Shown here: in pieces, positions 24,108 to 36,619 of the stretch
Layout of the letters: every line of letters starts with the position of its first letter
Position numbering within the stretch: the stretch's first letter is position 1
Assembly: GCA_018873245.2 (NCBI GenBank)
Contig: JAEMBT020000009.1
Coordinates: forward strand, 6,177,180-6,241,179
DNA from: Archegozetes longisetosus
Lineage: Eukaryota; Arthropoda; Arachnida; Sarcoptiformes; Trhypochthoniidae
DNA length: 64,000 bases
Reading direction: 5' to 3'
Position numbers and translations under genes: made by a program
The notes under the pieces: model-generated
Database searches by the model: none
The model's input: the letters and a program-made list of their open reading frames with translations, nothing else
What the model was told of the DNA's origin: nothing

Positions 24108-25180
24108 TTAACCCAAAAGTCCAAGTCCAGCTCCTTTGGCACCTTTGGCTCCAGCAGTGGCTGCAGCCGCTCCAGCTTTCTTGAAGCCTGCTTTCGCTGC
24201 GGCGGCACCTTTCTTACCAGCAGTAGCAAATCCAGCTGCTGCTGCTCCCTTAGCTCCTCCGGTTTTAGCTGCTTTAGCACCTGCAGCTCCAGCAGCTCCG
24301 GCCCATGCACCCTTCTTACCAGCAGCACCAGCGGCTCCACCTGCTGCGAATGCTCCACCAGCTTTACCAAATTTGAAACCTTGAGCAGCCTTGAAGGTAC
24401 TATAATTTAAAAACATTCAAATTAAGACTTAAGGTAGATGAAAAACTTTTTCAGAGCCATAAAATGTTTTTATGAATACTTACGCTACTTTACCGAAAGC
24501 CTTATTATATCCAGCACCGAATTTTTTACCCCATTTGCCACCTTTGCCCCATTTCGCTCCTTTTTACCTGCAGCAGCGAATCCCTGTTTCAAGTTTAATC
24601 AAAAAATATTAAGACATAGTTCAAATATTACCAATCAAGAAATCTTCATTAATAATGGGTTGGTTTAACATAATGCTAACCTTTGCTGCTGCTGCTTTTT
24701 CCTCCTGCAGCTGCAGCGGAAGCACCGGCAGCTCCAGCCTTTTTACCGAAAGCGGCTGATTTACCGGCAGCTCCTGCTTTCGCTCCAGCCTTAAAACCTG
24801 CAGCACCGGCAGCCATTTTCGCAGCTTTACCAGCAGCTGCAGCTCCCGCTCCTTTTCCTGCAATAACGGATTCAGCGGGTTCTAAATCAGACACAATTTC
24901 AGATTGTTCAGAAGCATCAGTCTCCAAGTCTGATTCGTCTATTTCATTTTGTTCAGAGTATGAAGCTATGGCCACTGAGAATAACAAGCTTAATACCACA
25001 AACTTTACATTCAAACGAAAAGAGAGAAAAAATAAATTCAAAATTAAATCGTTGTTATTCACAAAGTTTTTATTATTATCTAAACTTTTTTCTAACAATT
25101 GCTATAAATTGAAAAACTTTTGTTGAGTCTAATGAAAAATATCAAAAACTTTTATAATTTCATACCAGTCTATAATCCAT
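24108..25180 (-). pseudogene. Gly/Ala/Lys-rich secreted protein, copy F (type I, frameshifted)
   Basis: The exon layout is preserved (25166-25180, 24681-25002, 24484-24583, 24108-24399) with all splice sites, and the introns are 163, 97 and 84 nt. Exon 2 is two bases short near 24696-24700 and exon 3 is one base short in a T run (24561-24565 on the plus strand). The two indels sum to three, but between them the shifted frame meets a stop early in exon 3. As written the product ends after about 119 residues. Both changes are in or beside homopolymers, so an assembly error is possible. Otherwise it is almost identical to copy J, its mirror image. Confidence 0.75.
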
Positions 25181-25232
25181 TTCAATATAAGTGGTTTTAT
25201 CTTACAATAAGTCACTGTAGACTGAAAACGAA

Positions 25233-25268
25233 AACTGACTTAAAGTTTGAGTTTTGGAACATTTTATA
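25233..25268 (-). promoter_or_regulatory. Core promoter of copy F
   Basis: TATAAAA (minus) at 25262-25268 and TCAGTT at 25233-25238. The spacing to the initiator A is 32 bp. Confidence 0.75.
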
Positions 25269-25520
25269 AGAGAAAAAATCTGGTCCATTTCCGTTTGTAG
25301 AAATTCTTTATGAGTTTTTTTTCGGAATGTAGAGTATATATCAAAAGAGATTTGCTTTTTGGGAAGTGATTAAAACTTATGGGACCTTCAAAGTTACAAA
25401 TAATCGATTTATCAAGCTTGACTTTTAGCTTATAAGATCTCACTTTCTATACAATTTACTTCATTTTATATTAAATATGATGTTAAAGTGTGAATAATTA
25501 ATATCCGTGTATTGTTTTAT

Positions 25521-25594
<74 letters not shown>

Positions 25595-27157
25595 TGCTTG
25601 TGCATGTGTGTGAGAAGAAATGGCATACAAGATCAATAATCATCAGCAAGACTCTTAGGAAATTTCAAATTTTTCATTGTATCCCTCGATCGAAACTCGC
25701 GAAATCATACCATGCTCTAATCTTAATACAATAGTTTTAATTTTAGAAACCAGTTACTTCTATTGAATACTGTTTTTTAAAAATATTCAAATCTGAAATT
25801 TCGTTTATAGTAAAGTGCAGGTTTTTGGCGACTCTAGTCCAGACCCATCCCTACTCGTCTCGTCCTGTTCGGTCTCAAATGTTAGTAATTATATCTTCCG
25901 TATTGTGAAAATTCATTTATTAGTATAATTAAATAATGCTAATAATTAGTACAAGCAAATTATAATATAATAAATTTAGCAGAAAATTAAATCAAGTCGG
26001 CGTTTGATATCGTAATATTTTGTCGACGTTTTCTGAGTCTAATCTTGATCTTCAGTCAGATAGAACCAGACAACTATAATTAAAAATTTGTTCACGTCAA
26101 AGATTGGTTTTGGAAACTGAGCAAATGTACAAAACTAATTGGTGTAAACGCGGAAATCTTTCTTTGTAGTTATACAAAATAACATAAAATACAAGTGTTT
26201 AAAATTACAACATTTTACTACACAAATCTCCGAACCACGTCCAATCCACACATTCTTATTATAACATACCATCCTGTACGATCCAGTAACGTTCAACCGA
26301 ATTCCAATCACGTTCCGTCCCGTCGGAACCTGTTGACATCTCTAATCCGAATAATTCAAAAGTTAAACACTGAAGTAAAGATAAACTATAATTATGTGAT
26401 TATCTCTTATTAATATTTTGTTTCTTAAATTTTTTATCAAACTATCGCCAGTCTAGTGAATGGTAGCGATAATTAAAGATATATCGATAAAGTAAAATGC
26501 ATAGATTTTAGTGATGCTATAAATTGAGGTGCTCATTTTATTAATCAAAAGTACACTGCGAGCAAATTGAACAGAAAAGCGTTACATCATAATTATCTTA
26601 AGAGAATAAATACTGTTATTAAGGCTCTAGGTTCTCATATATACATTATCAAAATTAAAATATTTTCATGTATTTTCCAAAGTGCAATCTGAATATAAAA
26701 TCACTTTTAATCTATTACTTATGATGTTTGCTCTAGATCCTTAGCGAATAATTTTTTGAAACACTTCACGATCAATTATACATGATTATAAAATTTTAAT
26801 GACACCTTACTTTATCTTCATTTTGTACTGCCTTTTACGTTATTAATCTTGTATGCCATTTCTTCTCACACACACATGCACAAACGCATACATCTGTCTC
26901 TCTATCATAAAACAATACCCGGATATTAATTATTCACACTTCAACACTATATTTGAGATAAAATGAAGGAAAACGTATAGAAAGTGAGATCTTTTAAACT
27001 AAATGTCAAGTTTGATTAAATCAATTATTTGTAACTTTGAAGGTCTCGTGAGTTTTAATCACTTCCCAAAATGTATATCGCTTTTGATCTATACTTTACA
27101 TTGCCAAAATACTAATATCGAGTTTCCATAAACGGAAATGGACCGAATACCTTTTCA
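25269..27157. other. Divergent F/G intergenic region
   Basis: Nearly identical to the D/E region over its whole length, differing mainly in the length of the GA tract (25521-25591). Non-coding. The same 72-codon ORF is present at 26195-26413. Confidence 0.65.
25521..25591. repeat. (GA)n microsatellite
   Basis: An almost pure GA run of about 70 bp in the F/G intergenic region. Read as protein it gives Arg-Glu or Ser-Leu runs, which are artefacts. Confidence 0.95.
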
Positions 27158-27193
27158 TATAAAATGATCGAAAAGTCAAACTTTGAGTCAGTT
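27158..27193 (+). promoter_or_regulatory. Core promoter of copy G
   Basis: TATAAAA at 27158-27164 and TCAGTT at 27188-27193. The spacing to the initiator A is 32 bp. Confidence 0.75.
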
Positions 27194-27245
27194 TTCAGTT
27201 TTAGCCCTCAGTGATTTGTTGTAAGATAAAACCACATATATTCAA

Positions 27246-28379
27246 ATGGATTATAGACTGGTATGAAATTAGAAAAGCTTTTGATAATTTTTATAAGTTA
27301 TCAAAATAGTTTTTCAATTTATAGTAATTGTTAGAAAAAAGTTTAGATAACAATAAAAACTTTGTGAATAACAACTATATAATTGTGAATTTATTTTTTC
27401 TTTCTTTTCGTTTGAATGAAAAGTTTGTGGTATTAAGTTTATTATTCTCAGTGGCCATAGCTTCATACTCTGAACAAAATGAAATAGTAGACGAATCGGA
27501 TTTAAAGACCGAAGCTTCTGAACAATCTGAAATTGTGTCAGACTTAGAACCCGCTGAATCTGGTATTGCTGGAAAAGGAGCGGGAGCTGCAGCTGCTGGT
27601 AAAGCTGCGAAGAAGGCTGCCGGTGCTGCAGGTTTTAAGGCTGGAGCAAAAGCAGGAGCTGCCGGAAAAGCAGCCGCTTTCGGTAAAAAGGCTGGAGCTG
27701 CTGGTGCGGCCGCCGCAGCTGCTGGAGGCAAGAAAGCAGCAGCAGCAAAAGTTAGTATTATATCAAACCATTAGTTGAGTTAATTATAAAAAGGAGATAA
27801 GTGTTAACTTTCACCATACTATGCTTAATTTATTATTAATGAAGATATATTGATTCGGAATGTTTTAACTATGTCTTAATATTTTTGTATCTAACCTTGA
27901 ATAGGGATTCGCTGCTGCAGGTAAAAAAGGAGCTAAATGGGGCAAAGGTGGCAAATGGGGTAAAAAATTTGGTGCTGGATATAATAAGGCTTTCGGTAAA
28001 GTAGCGTAAGTATTCATAAAACCATTTTACAATTCTTGAAAAATTCTTCATTCACTTCAAATATTAACTTGAATATTTTTGAAATTGAAGTACTTTCAAG
28101 GCTGCTCAAGGTTTCAAATTCGGTAAAGCTGGTGGAGCATTCGCAGCAGGTGGAGCCGCTGGTGCTGCTGGTAAGAAGGGTGCATGGGCCGGAGCTGCTG
28201 GAGCTGCAGGTGCTAAAGCAGCTAAAACCGGAGGGAGGGGAGCAGCAGCAGCTGGAGCTGCATCTGCTGGAAAGAAAGGTGCCGCCGCAGCGAAAGCAGC
28301 CTTCAAGAAAGGTGGAGCCGCTGCAGCCACTGCTGGAGGTAAAGGTGCCAAAGGAGCTGGACTTGGACTTTTGGGTTAA
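27246..28379 (+). CDS. Gly/Ala/Lys-rich secreted protein, copy G (type II, intact, mosaic exon 4)
   Basis: Exons are 27246-27260, 27424-27750, 27905-28005 and 28091-28379, giving 243 residues; introns are 163, 154 and 85 nt. The acidic block carries a Glu-to-Lys change (SDLKTEASEQ). Exon 4 is odd. Its first part is type II (GAASAGKKG), but the end reads GGKGAKGAGLGLLG as in type I copies A and D. A three-base deletion changes GGAKG to GGRG-like sequence near 28230. This mosaic points to gene conversion. It forms the left inner end of the palindrome, facing H. Confidence 0.82.
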
Positions 28380-29640
28380 AATCTTGACCATCGATCCATT
28401 ATCAGTATTTTCTTATATCTTATATCATTTTTATTGACTTTTAAATTTTTGTTAACAAACTAGATTTTCTCAAGCCTACCTATTAACCTGCTAATCGATA
28501 GACTCTCAAGTCTTGTTATATACTCTTCAAAACTCTAGCTTATGGCCAGAACCTATTATAAATCAATTAATTGTACAATAATTAACTCTATGACATTTCT
28601 GGGCTCATGGATTTACTCCTCTAATCGATTGCTAAATATTTTAATTTAATATACAAAGTTTTTAGTTTTTTTTTGGAAATTAATTGCTGTAATGATTATT
28701 TTAGAAAACGTTTCATGCTTTCAAACTATCAAATAAAATTTTAGATTTAAACTTATCTTTTATTATTTTCATTATAAAACAGCCCTTCATTTGAATCAAA
28801 TTGAGGAATTCTTTAGATTGTTAGTCAAATTTGAAGTTATTTCCATAATGTTTTTGGGTTAAGTGAATGAACTTTTAAGTAATAAAAAATAATTTTCACT
28901 TTGAAAATTGTAGTACAAAGATTGTGAAAAAGTACAACTGAATAATTTTAGAAAACTTCTATTCCGTTGTAATTTATTAGGAAGTTTTGACAGTTTTGAG
29001 TATTAGAAAAATTTGACTTTAAACGAATCCAAACTAGAACACTTTAAAAACGTTTTATTTATACTTTTAAATTTGATTTGCTTTCTATTATCTTCTTTGA
29101 TTTTACAATTATTTTATAGTGAATTCGACTGATATCGTAGTTTATTAAATTATTTAATATATTAGTTAAAATACTAAATTATAACAACCATAGCATCTAA
29201 TCAGTATGAATGTTTTCTATGAATAGCATTAGGTTTTAGACTAGATTACTAAAAGGCATACATTAAGACAGAAGTTTTTATTTTATTTAATTATTCAACT
29301 CTTAACAAATGGCTAAATGATATAGATAAGTAATTGATCAGTCGCATCGCGAAAAGTTATCTCAATAAAATGAATTAATTGAATAACTGTCAACATCTTA
29401 ATGTTTCTACAGTATTTTTCATTGAATAGTTTGAGAAAAGTTTTAACACAAATTCTTTCAGCTTAATGCTTTCTAGACTAGGTTTGGTTTATCACCTGAG
29501 ATACTCTGAGGTCAATTTTAACATTATGGTCCATGGTAACCATTTAATACCATTGATGTGATTTGTGAGGTTAACAAATTTAAAAGCGATATATTAATTA
29601 ATAGTCAAGCAACCCGACTTATTGATCATTCTTACATTAA
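28380..29640. other. 3' flank of G, inner end of left palindrome arm
   Basis: Non-coding. To about 28850 it mirrors the flank of H (about 30945-31541 reversed). Beyond that it follows the E-type flank, with the ATACTCTGAGGTCAATTTTA block near 29502, without a mirror partner. Confidence 0.55.
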
Positions 29641-30944
29641 CTTAATGGCATGAGATATTTCTGAAGATAATTAAACTTTCAGATAACAGAAATTTTTAGC
29701 TATAATGTCGAACCATAAGGTTTATCAGGTTGGTAGTGATTATATTATGCAGATATGAATTTAATGACTTTTAATCAGTTTTTCATTCTTTTAAAATAAC
29801 TTGTCAAATATTTATCTTAAGTAATGTTTTACAATTTATGTAATGCTTTACATAATGCATTCAAAGTTATTTTTATGTTGATGTTCTCTATGAAATACGG
29901 TCAATATTTAAAAAATAATAATTTAGATCCATTTTATTTATATATGTTCGAAACTTGAGAAGAGAGTGAGTTTTGGGCAGTGGCCTTGAGGAGAGGACCT
30001 CATGATCCTATGAGCGAAAGTGAAAAGTGTTAAAAAGAAGCGACAATCTTTCAAAATGTGAAAAACTTTAAATATGTTTATGATATTTTTACTTATTGAC
30101 AAAATAATGATATCCCATTTAAATTTTATGTTATATTCCTCTTATGTATTTTTACTAAATACTATTTTGAATATTTATAATTTTATAAGAAAACAAAAAA
30201 TTGCAATCAAACTATGTTTAATATAATTAGGAATTCAATGAATTTTTGTTTTAGAATCCTGGGTAAAAAATTAATTTTAGCCCCTAGTTATACGTTTAAG
30301 TTTATGAGCTCGAGCCAGAACGGGATAAAACAGGAAGGCTAGCGCCTAATAGTAATTTGACGCACGGCATGACCTCAAAAAGATATTGTTCGCAATCTAT
30401 AGATCTCATCTTCCAGAACAAGGTTTCAATGAGTCATTTTTTGAAAATTTGGCAGTTAAAAAAGGGCGTCAAAAAAAGTTGAAGTAAACCACAAAGACAA
30501 GTGAGATATCCCATTTAAATTTTATGTTATATCCCTTATGAATTTTTATAATCTATTTTGAATATTTATATTTTATAAGCAAAATTGCAATCAAACTATG
30601 TTTAATATAATTGATTCAAGAAGAGTTTTAGAATCCTGGGAAAAATTAATTTTAACCCTAGTTATACGTTTAAGTTTTGACTCTGATTGAAGGGAAGGAA
30701 AAGGGTAACTTCACCCCTTCATTCATTTTATATCACCTTTGATATTGTTGCAATCATATATTCATTTAATTGTTTCAATAATCCTTTTGAAAATTTTTCG
30801 TCAAACACACAAAATTGAATAAATACAGAGACAAGTTAGACATATTTCTGGCTTATTCGAGCATGCCAAATAGAATTGATAGTCTCAGGCTTGGAATTTA
30901 CGTATTGGCTCCGCGTCAATTATTCCGCCCAATTTGAGCAAATG
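29641..30944. other. Palindrome spacer
   Basis: The sequence between the arms has no supported gene. It holds a diverged direct repeat of about 190-200 bp (30110-30315 and 30506-30690), sharing ATCCCATTTAAATTTTATGT, GCAATCAAACTATGTTTAAT and CCCTAGTTATACGTTTAAG-like segments. Confidence 0.6.
30110..30690. repeat. Diverged direct repeat in the spacer
   Basis: Two copies, about 30110-30315 and 30506-30690, start with the same AT-rich block and end with TAGAATCCTGGG followed by TAGTTATACGTTTAAG. The second copy has several small deletions. Its end resembles the family flank near 23380, so it may be a broken flank duplicate. Confidence 0.65.
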
Positions 30945-31541
30945 GAAATAACTTCAAACTAACTTCTAAAGTAAGGCGAATTCCTTATTCAAATGAAGGG
31001 CTGTTTGATTGAATGAAAAAATAAGATAAGTTTAATTTTATAAATTTTGATTATTGATATTTTTAATTGTTTTAATCCTTTTACCTTTGTTCTAATACAA
31101 TATTTTTTTATCAATACTGACTAAAACTTTGTATATTAAATTAAAATATTTAGCAATCGATTAGAGGAGTAAATCCATGAGCCCAGAAATGTCATAGAGT
31201 TAATTATTGTACAATTAATTGATTTATAATAGGTTCTGGCCATAAGCTAGAGTTTTGAAGAGTATATAACAAGACTTGAGAGTCCCTACTATCGATTAGC
31301 ATAGGTTATTTTCTGGGGTCATAGGTAGGGAAAAATAAACCTTCCTCTTTATATAATTAATCGATTGAAAATGATTACTATTTTCAGTTTGTTAAATATA
31401 TTACAAAAATTTAAAAGAGCTTATAAAACTTTTTTGAATTTTTTCTTAACACTTTTTATTCGCTATAATTTTTAGTCATATAAAAACTTATGATATAAGA
31501 AAATAATAAAGAATACTGATAATGGATCGATGGTCAAGATT
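30945..31541. other. 3' flank of H, inner end of right arm
   Basis: Non-coding mirror of 28380-28850. Around 31310-31350 it has extra sequence absent from G's flank, and the part nearest H matches the region between E and E' (20840-21030), reversed. Confidence 0.55.
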
Positions 31542-32677
31542 TTAACCCAAAAGTCCACTTCCAGCTCCTTTGGCACCTTTAGCTCCAGCGGTGGCTGCAG
31601 CGGCTCCACCTTTCTTGAAGGCTGCTTTCGCTGCGGCGGCACCTTTCTTTCCAGCAGATGCAGCTCCAGCTGCTGCTGCTCCCTTAGCTCCTCCGGTTTT
31701 AGCTGCTTTAGCACCTGCAGCTCCAGCAGCTCCGGCCCATGCACCCTTCTTACCAGCAGCACCAGCGGCTCCACCTGCTGCGAATGCTCCACCAGCTTTA
31801 CCGAATTTGAAACCTTGAGCAGCCTTGAAAGTACTTCAATTTCAAAAATATTCAAGTTAATATTTGAAGTGAATGAAGAATTTTTCAAGAATTGTAAAAT
31901 GGTTTTATGAATACTTACGCTACTTTACCGAAAGCCTTATTATATCCAGCACCAAATTTTTTACCCCATTTGCCACCTTTGCCCCATTTAGCTCCTTTTT
32001 TACCTGCAGCAGCGAATCCCTATTCAAGGTTAGATACAAAAATATTAAGACATAGTTAAAACATTCCGAATCAATATATCTTCATTAATAATAAATTAAG
32101 CATAGTATGGTGAAAGTTAACACTTATCTCCTTTTTATAATTAACTCAACTAATGGTTTGATATAATACTAACTTTTGCTGCTGCTGCTTTCTTGCCTCC
32201 AGCAGCTGCGGCGGCCGCACCAGCAGCTCCAGCCTTTTACCGAAAGCGGCTGCTTTTCCGGCAGCTCCTGCTTTTGCTCCAGCCTTAAAACCTGCAGCAC
32301 CGGCAGCCTTCTTCGCAGCTTTACCAGCAGCTGCAGCTCCCGCTCCTTTTCCAGCAATACCAGATTCAGCGGGTTCTAAGTCTGACACAATTTCAGATTG
32401 TTCAGAAGCTTCGGTCTCTAAATCCGATTCGTCTACTATTTCATTTTGTTCAGAGTATGAAGCTATGGCCACTGACAATAATAAACTTAATACCACAAAC
32501 TTTTCATTCAAACGAAAAGAGAGAAAAAATAAATTCACAATTAAATAGTTGTTATTCACAAAGTTTTTATTGTTATCTAAACTTTTTTCTAACAATTACT
32601 ATAAATTGAAAAACTATTTTGATAACTTATAAAAATTATCAAAAGCTTTTCTAATTTCATACCAGTCTATAATCCAT
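31542..32677 (-). pseudogene. Gly/Ala/Lys-rich secreted protein, copy H (type II, frameshifted)
   Basis: Exons read leftward are 32663-32677, 32174-32499, 31919-32019 and 31542-31833, with introns of 163, 154 and 85 nt and normal splice sites. Exon 2 is one base short in the A run of GGTAAAAAGGCTGG (plus-strand T run at 32235-32238), so the frame shifts after GKAAAFGK and the rest is lost. Without that base it would match its mirror copy G closely apart from G's changed exon 4 end. Assembly error in the homopolymer cannot be excluded. Confidence 0.75.
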
Positions 32678-32729
32678 TTGAATATATGTGGTTTTATCTT
32701 ACAACAAATCACTGAGGGCTAAAACTGAA

Positions 32730-32765
32730 AACTGACTCAAAGTTTGACTTTTCGATCATTTTATA
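32730..32765 (-). promoter_or_regulatory. Core promoter of copy H
   Basis: TATAAAA (minus) at 32759-32765 and TCAGTT at 32730-32735. The spacing to the initiator A is 32 bp. Confidence 0.75.
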
Positions 32766-34332
32766 TGAAAAGGTATTCGGTCCATTTCCGTTTATGGAAA
32801 CTCGATATTAGTATTTTGGCAATGTAAAGTACAGATCAAAAGCGATATACATTTTGGGAAGTGATTAAAACTCACGAGACCTTCAAAGTTACAAATAATT
32901 GATTTATCAAACTTGACATTTAGTTTAAAAGATCTCACTTTCTATACGTTTTCCTTCATTTTATCTCAAATATAGTGTTGAAGTGTGAATAATTAATATC
33001 CGGGTATTGTTTTATGATAGAGAGACAGATGTATGCGTTTGTGCATGTGTGTGTGAGAAGAAATGGCATACAAGATTAATAACGTAAAAGGCAGTACAAA
33101 ATGAAGATAAAGTAAGGTGTCATTAAAATTTTATAATCATGTATAATTGATCGTGAAGTGTTTCAAAAAATTATTCGCTAAGGATCTAGAGCAAACATCA
33201 TAAGTAATAGATTAAAAGTGATTTTATATTCAGATTGCACTTTGGAAAATACATGAAAATATTTTAATTTTGATAATGTATATATGAGAACCTAGAGCCT
33301 TAATAACAGTATTTATTCTCTTAAGATAATTATGATGTAACGCTTTTCTGTTCAATTTGCTCGCAGTGTACTTTTGATTAATAAAATGAGCACCTCAATT
33401 TATAGCATCACTAAAATCTATGCATTTTACTTTATCGATATATCTTTAATTATCGCTACCATTCACTAGACTGGCGATAGTTTGATAAAAAAATTTAAGA
33501 AACAAAATATTAATAAGAGATAAACACATAATTATAGTTTATTTTACTTCAGTGTTTAACTTTTGAATTATTCGGATTAGAGGTGTCAACAGGTTCCGAC
33601 GGGACGGAACGTGATTGGAATTCGGTTGAACGTTACTGGATCGTACAGGATGGTATGTTATAATAAGAATGTGTGGATTGGACGTGGTTCGGAGATTTGT
33701 GTAGTAAAATGTTGTAATTTTAAACACTTGTATTTTATGTTATTTTGTATAACTACAAAGAAAGATTTCCGCGTTTACACCAATTAGTTTTGTACATTTG
33801 CTCAGTTTCCAAAACCAATCTTTGACGTGAACAAATTTTTAATTATAGTTGTCTGGTTCTATCTGACTGAAGATCAAGATTAGACTCAGAAAACGTCGAC
33901 AAAATATTACGATATCAAACGCCGACTTGATTTAATTTTCTGCTAAATTTATTATATTATAATTTGCTTGTACTAATTATTAGCATTATTTAATTATACT
34001 AATAAATGAATTTTCACAATACGGAAGATATAATTACTAACATTTGAGACCGAACAGGATGAGACGAGTAGGGATGGGTCTGGACTAGAGTCTCCAAAAA
34101 CCTGCACTTGACTATAAACGAAATTTCAGATTTGAATATTTTTAAAAACTAGTATTCAATAGAAGTAACTGGTTTCTAAAATTAAAACTATTGTATTAAG
34201 ATTAGAGCATGATTTGATTTCGCGAGTTTCGATCGAGGGATACAATGAAAAATTTGAAATTTCCTAAGAGTCTTGCTGATGATTATTGATCTTGTATGCC
34301 ATTTCTTCTCACACACATGCACAAGCACATAC

Positions 34333-34383
<51 letters not shown>

Positions 34384-34634
34384 ATAAAACAATACACGGA
34401 TATTAATTATTCACACTTTAACATCATATTTAATATAAAATGAAGTAAATTGTATAGAAAGTGAGATCTTATAAGCTAAAAGTCAAGCTTGATAAATCGA
34501 TTATTTGTAACTTTGAAGGTCCCATAAGTTTTAATCACTTCCCAAAAAGCAAATCTCTTTTGATATATACTCTACATTCCGAAAAAAAACTCATAAAGAA
34601 TTTCTACAAACGGAAATGGACCAGATTTTTCTCT
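32766..34634. other. Divergent H/J intergenic region
   Basis: Near-identical reverse complement of the F/G region, non-coding. It holds the CT tract at 34334-34383 and the reversed copy of the conserved short ORF (33539-33727). The uninterrupted site for the hAT-type insertion at 12107 is near 34034 (ATTACTAACATTTGAGACCG). Confidence 0.65.
34334..34383. repeat. (CT)n microsatellite
   Basis: The mirror-image counterpart of the GA tract at 25521, about 20 bp shorter. Confidence 0.95.
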
Positions 34635-34670
34635 TATAAAATGTTCCAAAACTCAAACTTTAAGTCAGTT
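34635..34670 (+). promoter_or_regulatory. Core promoter of copy J
   Basis: TATAAAA at 34635-34641 and TCAGTT at 34665-34670. The initiator A is at 34667, 32 bp from the first T. The predicted 5' UTR is 56 nt. Confidence 0.75.
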
Positions 34671-34722
34671 TTCGTTTTCAGTCTACAGTGACTTATTGTA
34701 AGATAAAACCACTTATATTGAA

Positions 34723-35797
34723 ATGGATTATAGACTGGTATGAAATTATAAAAGTTTTTGATATTTTTCATTAGACTCAACAAAAGTTTTTCAATTTATA
34801 GCAATTGTTAGAAAAAGTTTAGATAATAATAAAAACTTTGTGAATAACAACGATTTAATTTTGAATTTATTTTTTCTCTCTTTTCGTTTGAATGTAAAGT
34901 TTGTGGTATTAAGCTTGTTATTCTCAGTGGCCATAGCTTCATACTCTGAACAAAATGAAATAGACGAATCAGACTTGGAGACTGATGCTTCTGAACAATC
35001 TGAAATTGTGTCTGATTTAGAACCCGCTGAATCCGTTATTGCAGGAAAAGGAGCGGGAGCTGCAGCTGCTGGTAAAGCTGCGAAAATGGCTGCCGGTGCT
35101 GCAGGTTTTAAGGCTGGAGCGAAAGCAGGAGCTGCCGGTAAATCAGCCGCTTTCGGTAAAAAGGCTGGAGCTGCCGGTGCTTCCGCTGCAGCTGCAGGAG
35201 GAAAGAAAGCAGCAGCAGCAAAGGTTAGCATTATGTTAAACCAACCCATTATTAATGAAGATTTCTTGATTGGTAATATTTGAACTATGTCTTAATATTT
35301 TTTGATTAAACTTGAAACAGGGATTCGCTGCTGCAGGTAAAAAAGGAGCGAAATGGGGCAAAGGTGGCAAATGGGGTAAAAAATTCGGTGCTGGATATAA
35401 TAAGGCTTTCGGTAAAGTAGCGTAAGTATTCATAAAAACATTTTATGGCTCTGAAAAAGTTTTTCATCTACCTTAAGTCTTAATTTGAATGTTTTTAAAT
35501 TATAGTACCTTCAAGGCTGCTCAAGGTTTCAAATTTGGTAAAGCTGGTGGAGCATTCGCAGCAGGTGGAGCCGCTGGTGCTGCTGGTAAGAAGGGTGCAT
35601 GGGCCGGAGCTGCTGGAGCTGCAGGTGCTAAAGCAGCTAAAACCGGAGGAGCTAAGGGAGCAGCAGCAGCTGGATTTGCTACTGCTGGTAAGAAAGGTGC
35701 CGCCGCAGCGAAAGCAGGCTTCAAGAAAGCTGGAGCGGCTGCAGCCACTGCTGGAGCCAAAGGTGCCAAAGGAGCTGGACTTGGACTTTTGGGTTAA
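34723..35797 (+). CDS. Gly/Ala/Lys-rich secreted protein, copy J (type I, intact)
   Basis: Exons are 34723-34737, 34900-35223, 35321-35421 and 35506-35797, giving 243 residues; introns are 162, 97 and 84 nt. It is the intact mirror of F and shares its markers GKSAAFGKK and GASAAAAGG in exon 2 and GFKKAGAAAATAGAKG in exon 4. It ends GLGLLG. In this copy the ATG just before exon 2 is followed at once by TAA, and it is out of frame in the others. That rules out a start there and supports the upstream 15-nt exon. An AATAAA at 35935-35940, about 140 nt past the stop, may be the poly(A) signal. Confidence 0.84.
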
Positions 35798-36617
35798 TAT
35801 CTTGATAACCTATTTATTAATTGATGATTTAATAAATAGATCTCTAAGTTCTACTCTCAGGACTTGTTATATAATCTTTGAAACGCTAGCTTCAGCCAAA
35901 ACTGCCAATACTATAGTTTAATGAGCTGTATAATAATAAATTTCATATAATTTCTTAGACTAAATTATAACTTATAATTTTACGCTACCTAATTATTTGC
36001 GTAACTGTTTAGCTTACATAAATTTTAAAATTTGTGTTGCTGGAAAATAATTGCTTTCTACTCTATAACTGCTTTAGAAATTTTTAAGCAAACTTTTATG
36101 GCATTGTATTATTTTGAATTGAATTTCATTTTGAATCTTTTCTTTATTTCTCTTATTGTAAAACCTTATCTTATATGAATAAAAGATGTTCAGATTACTT
36201 AAGATTTTTAACTACATTTTGAGTTAATTTGATTGTATTTTTGAGTCAAGTTGATCAGCTTTTAAAATGTTTAAAAATCATTTAAACTTTGAAAACTAAC
36301 TTCAAATACTTTTTAAGTAGTTAGAAATAGCACTCAAATAATTAGAAAAGTTTTAATTAACGCGATACATAACTATAGCTATTTCGAAAACGTTTTATCG
36401 GAGCTTTTAGATTTTTTTAGTATATTTAACTTATACTGAAAAAAGTAAGAATTTTTAATCGGTAATCATATAAATTTCATCCTTTTCGCGACTGAACTCA
36501 TGAAACTAAGCGCATAATTAGGGGCTAAAATTAATTATATATACAGTACTCTGAAATAAAAATTTATTAAATTCTTACTAGTATTAATTGACTTATTCTT
36601 GACTATTAATTAATTCA
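35798..36617. other. 3' flank of J
   Basis: Non-coding mirror of 23290-24107 with only scattered differences. The sequence ends where the Tc1 element is inserted. Confidence 0.6.
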
Positions 36618-36619
36618 TA

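Noticed and set aside
24438-24668. ORF beginning MKNFFRAIKCFYEYL, repeated near other copies
   Set aside because: It spans intron 3, antisense exon 3 and intron 2 of the family gene, so it is a shadow.
25507-25734. ORF with an Arg-Glu run
   Set aside because: Translation of the GA microsatellite; its length varies between otherwise identical copies.
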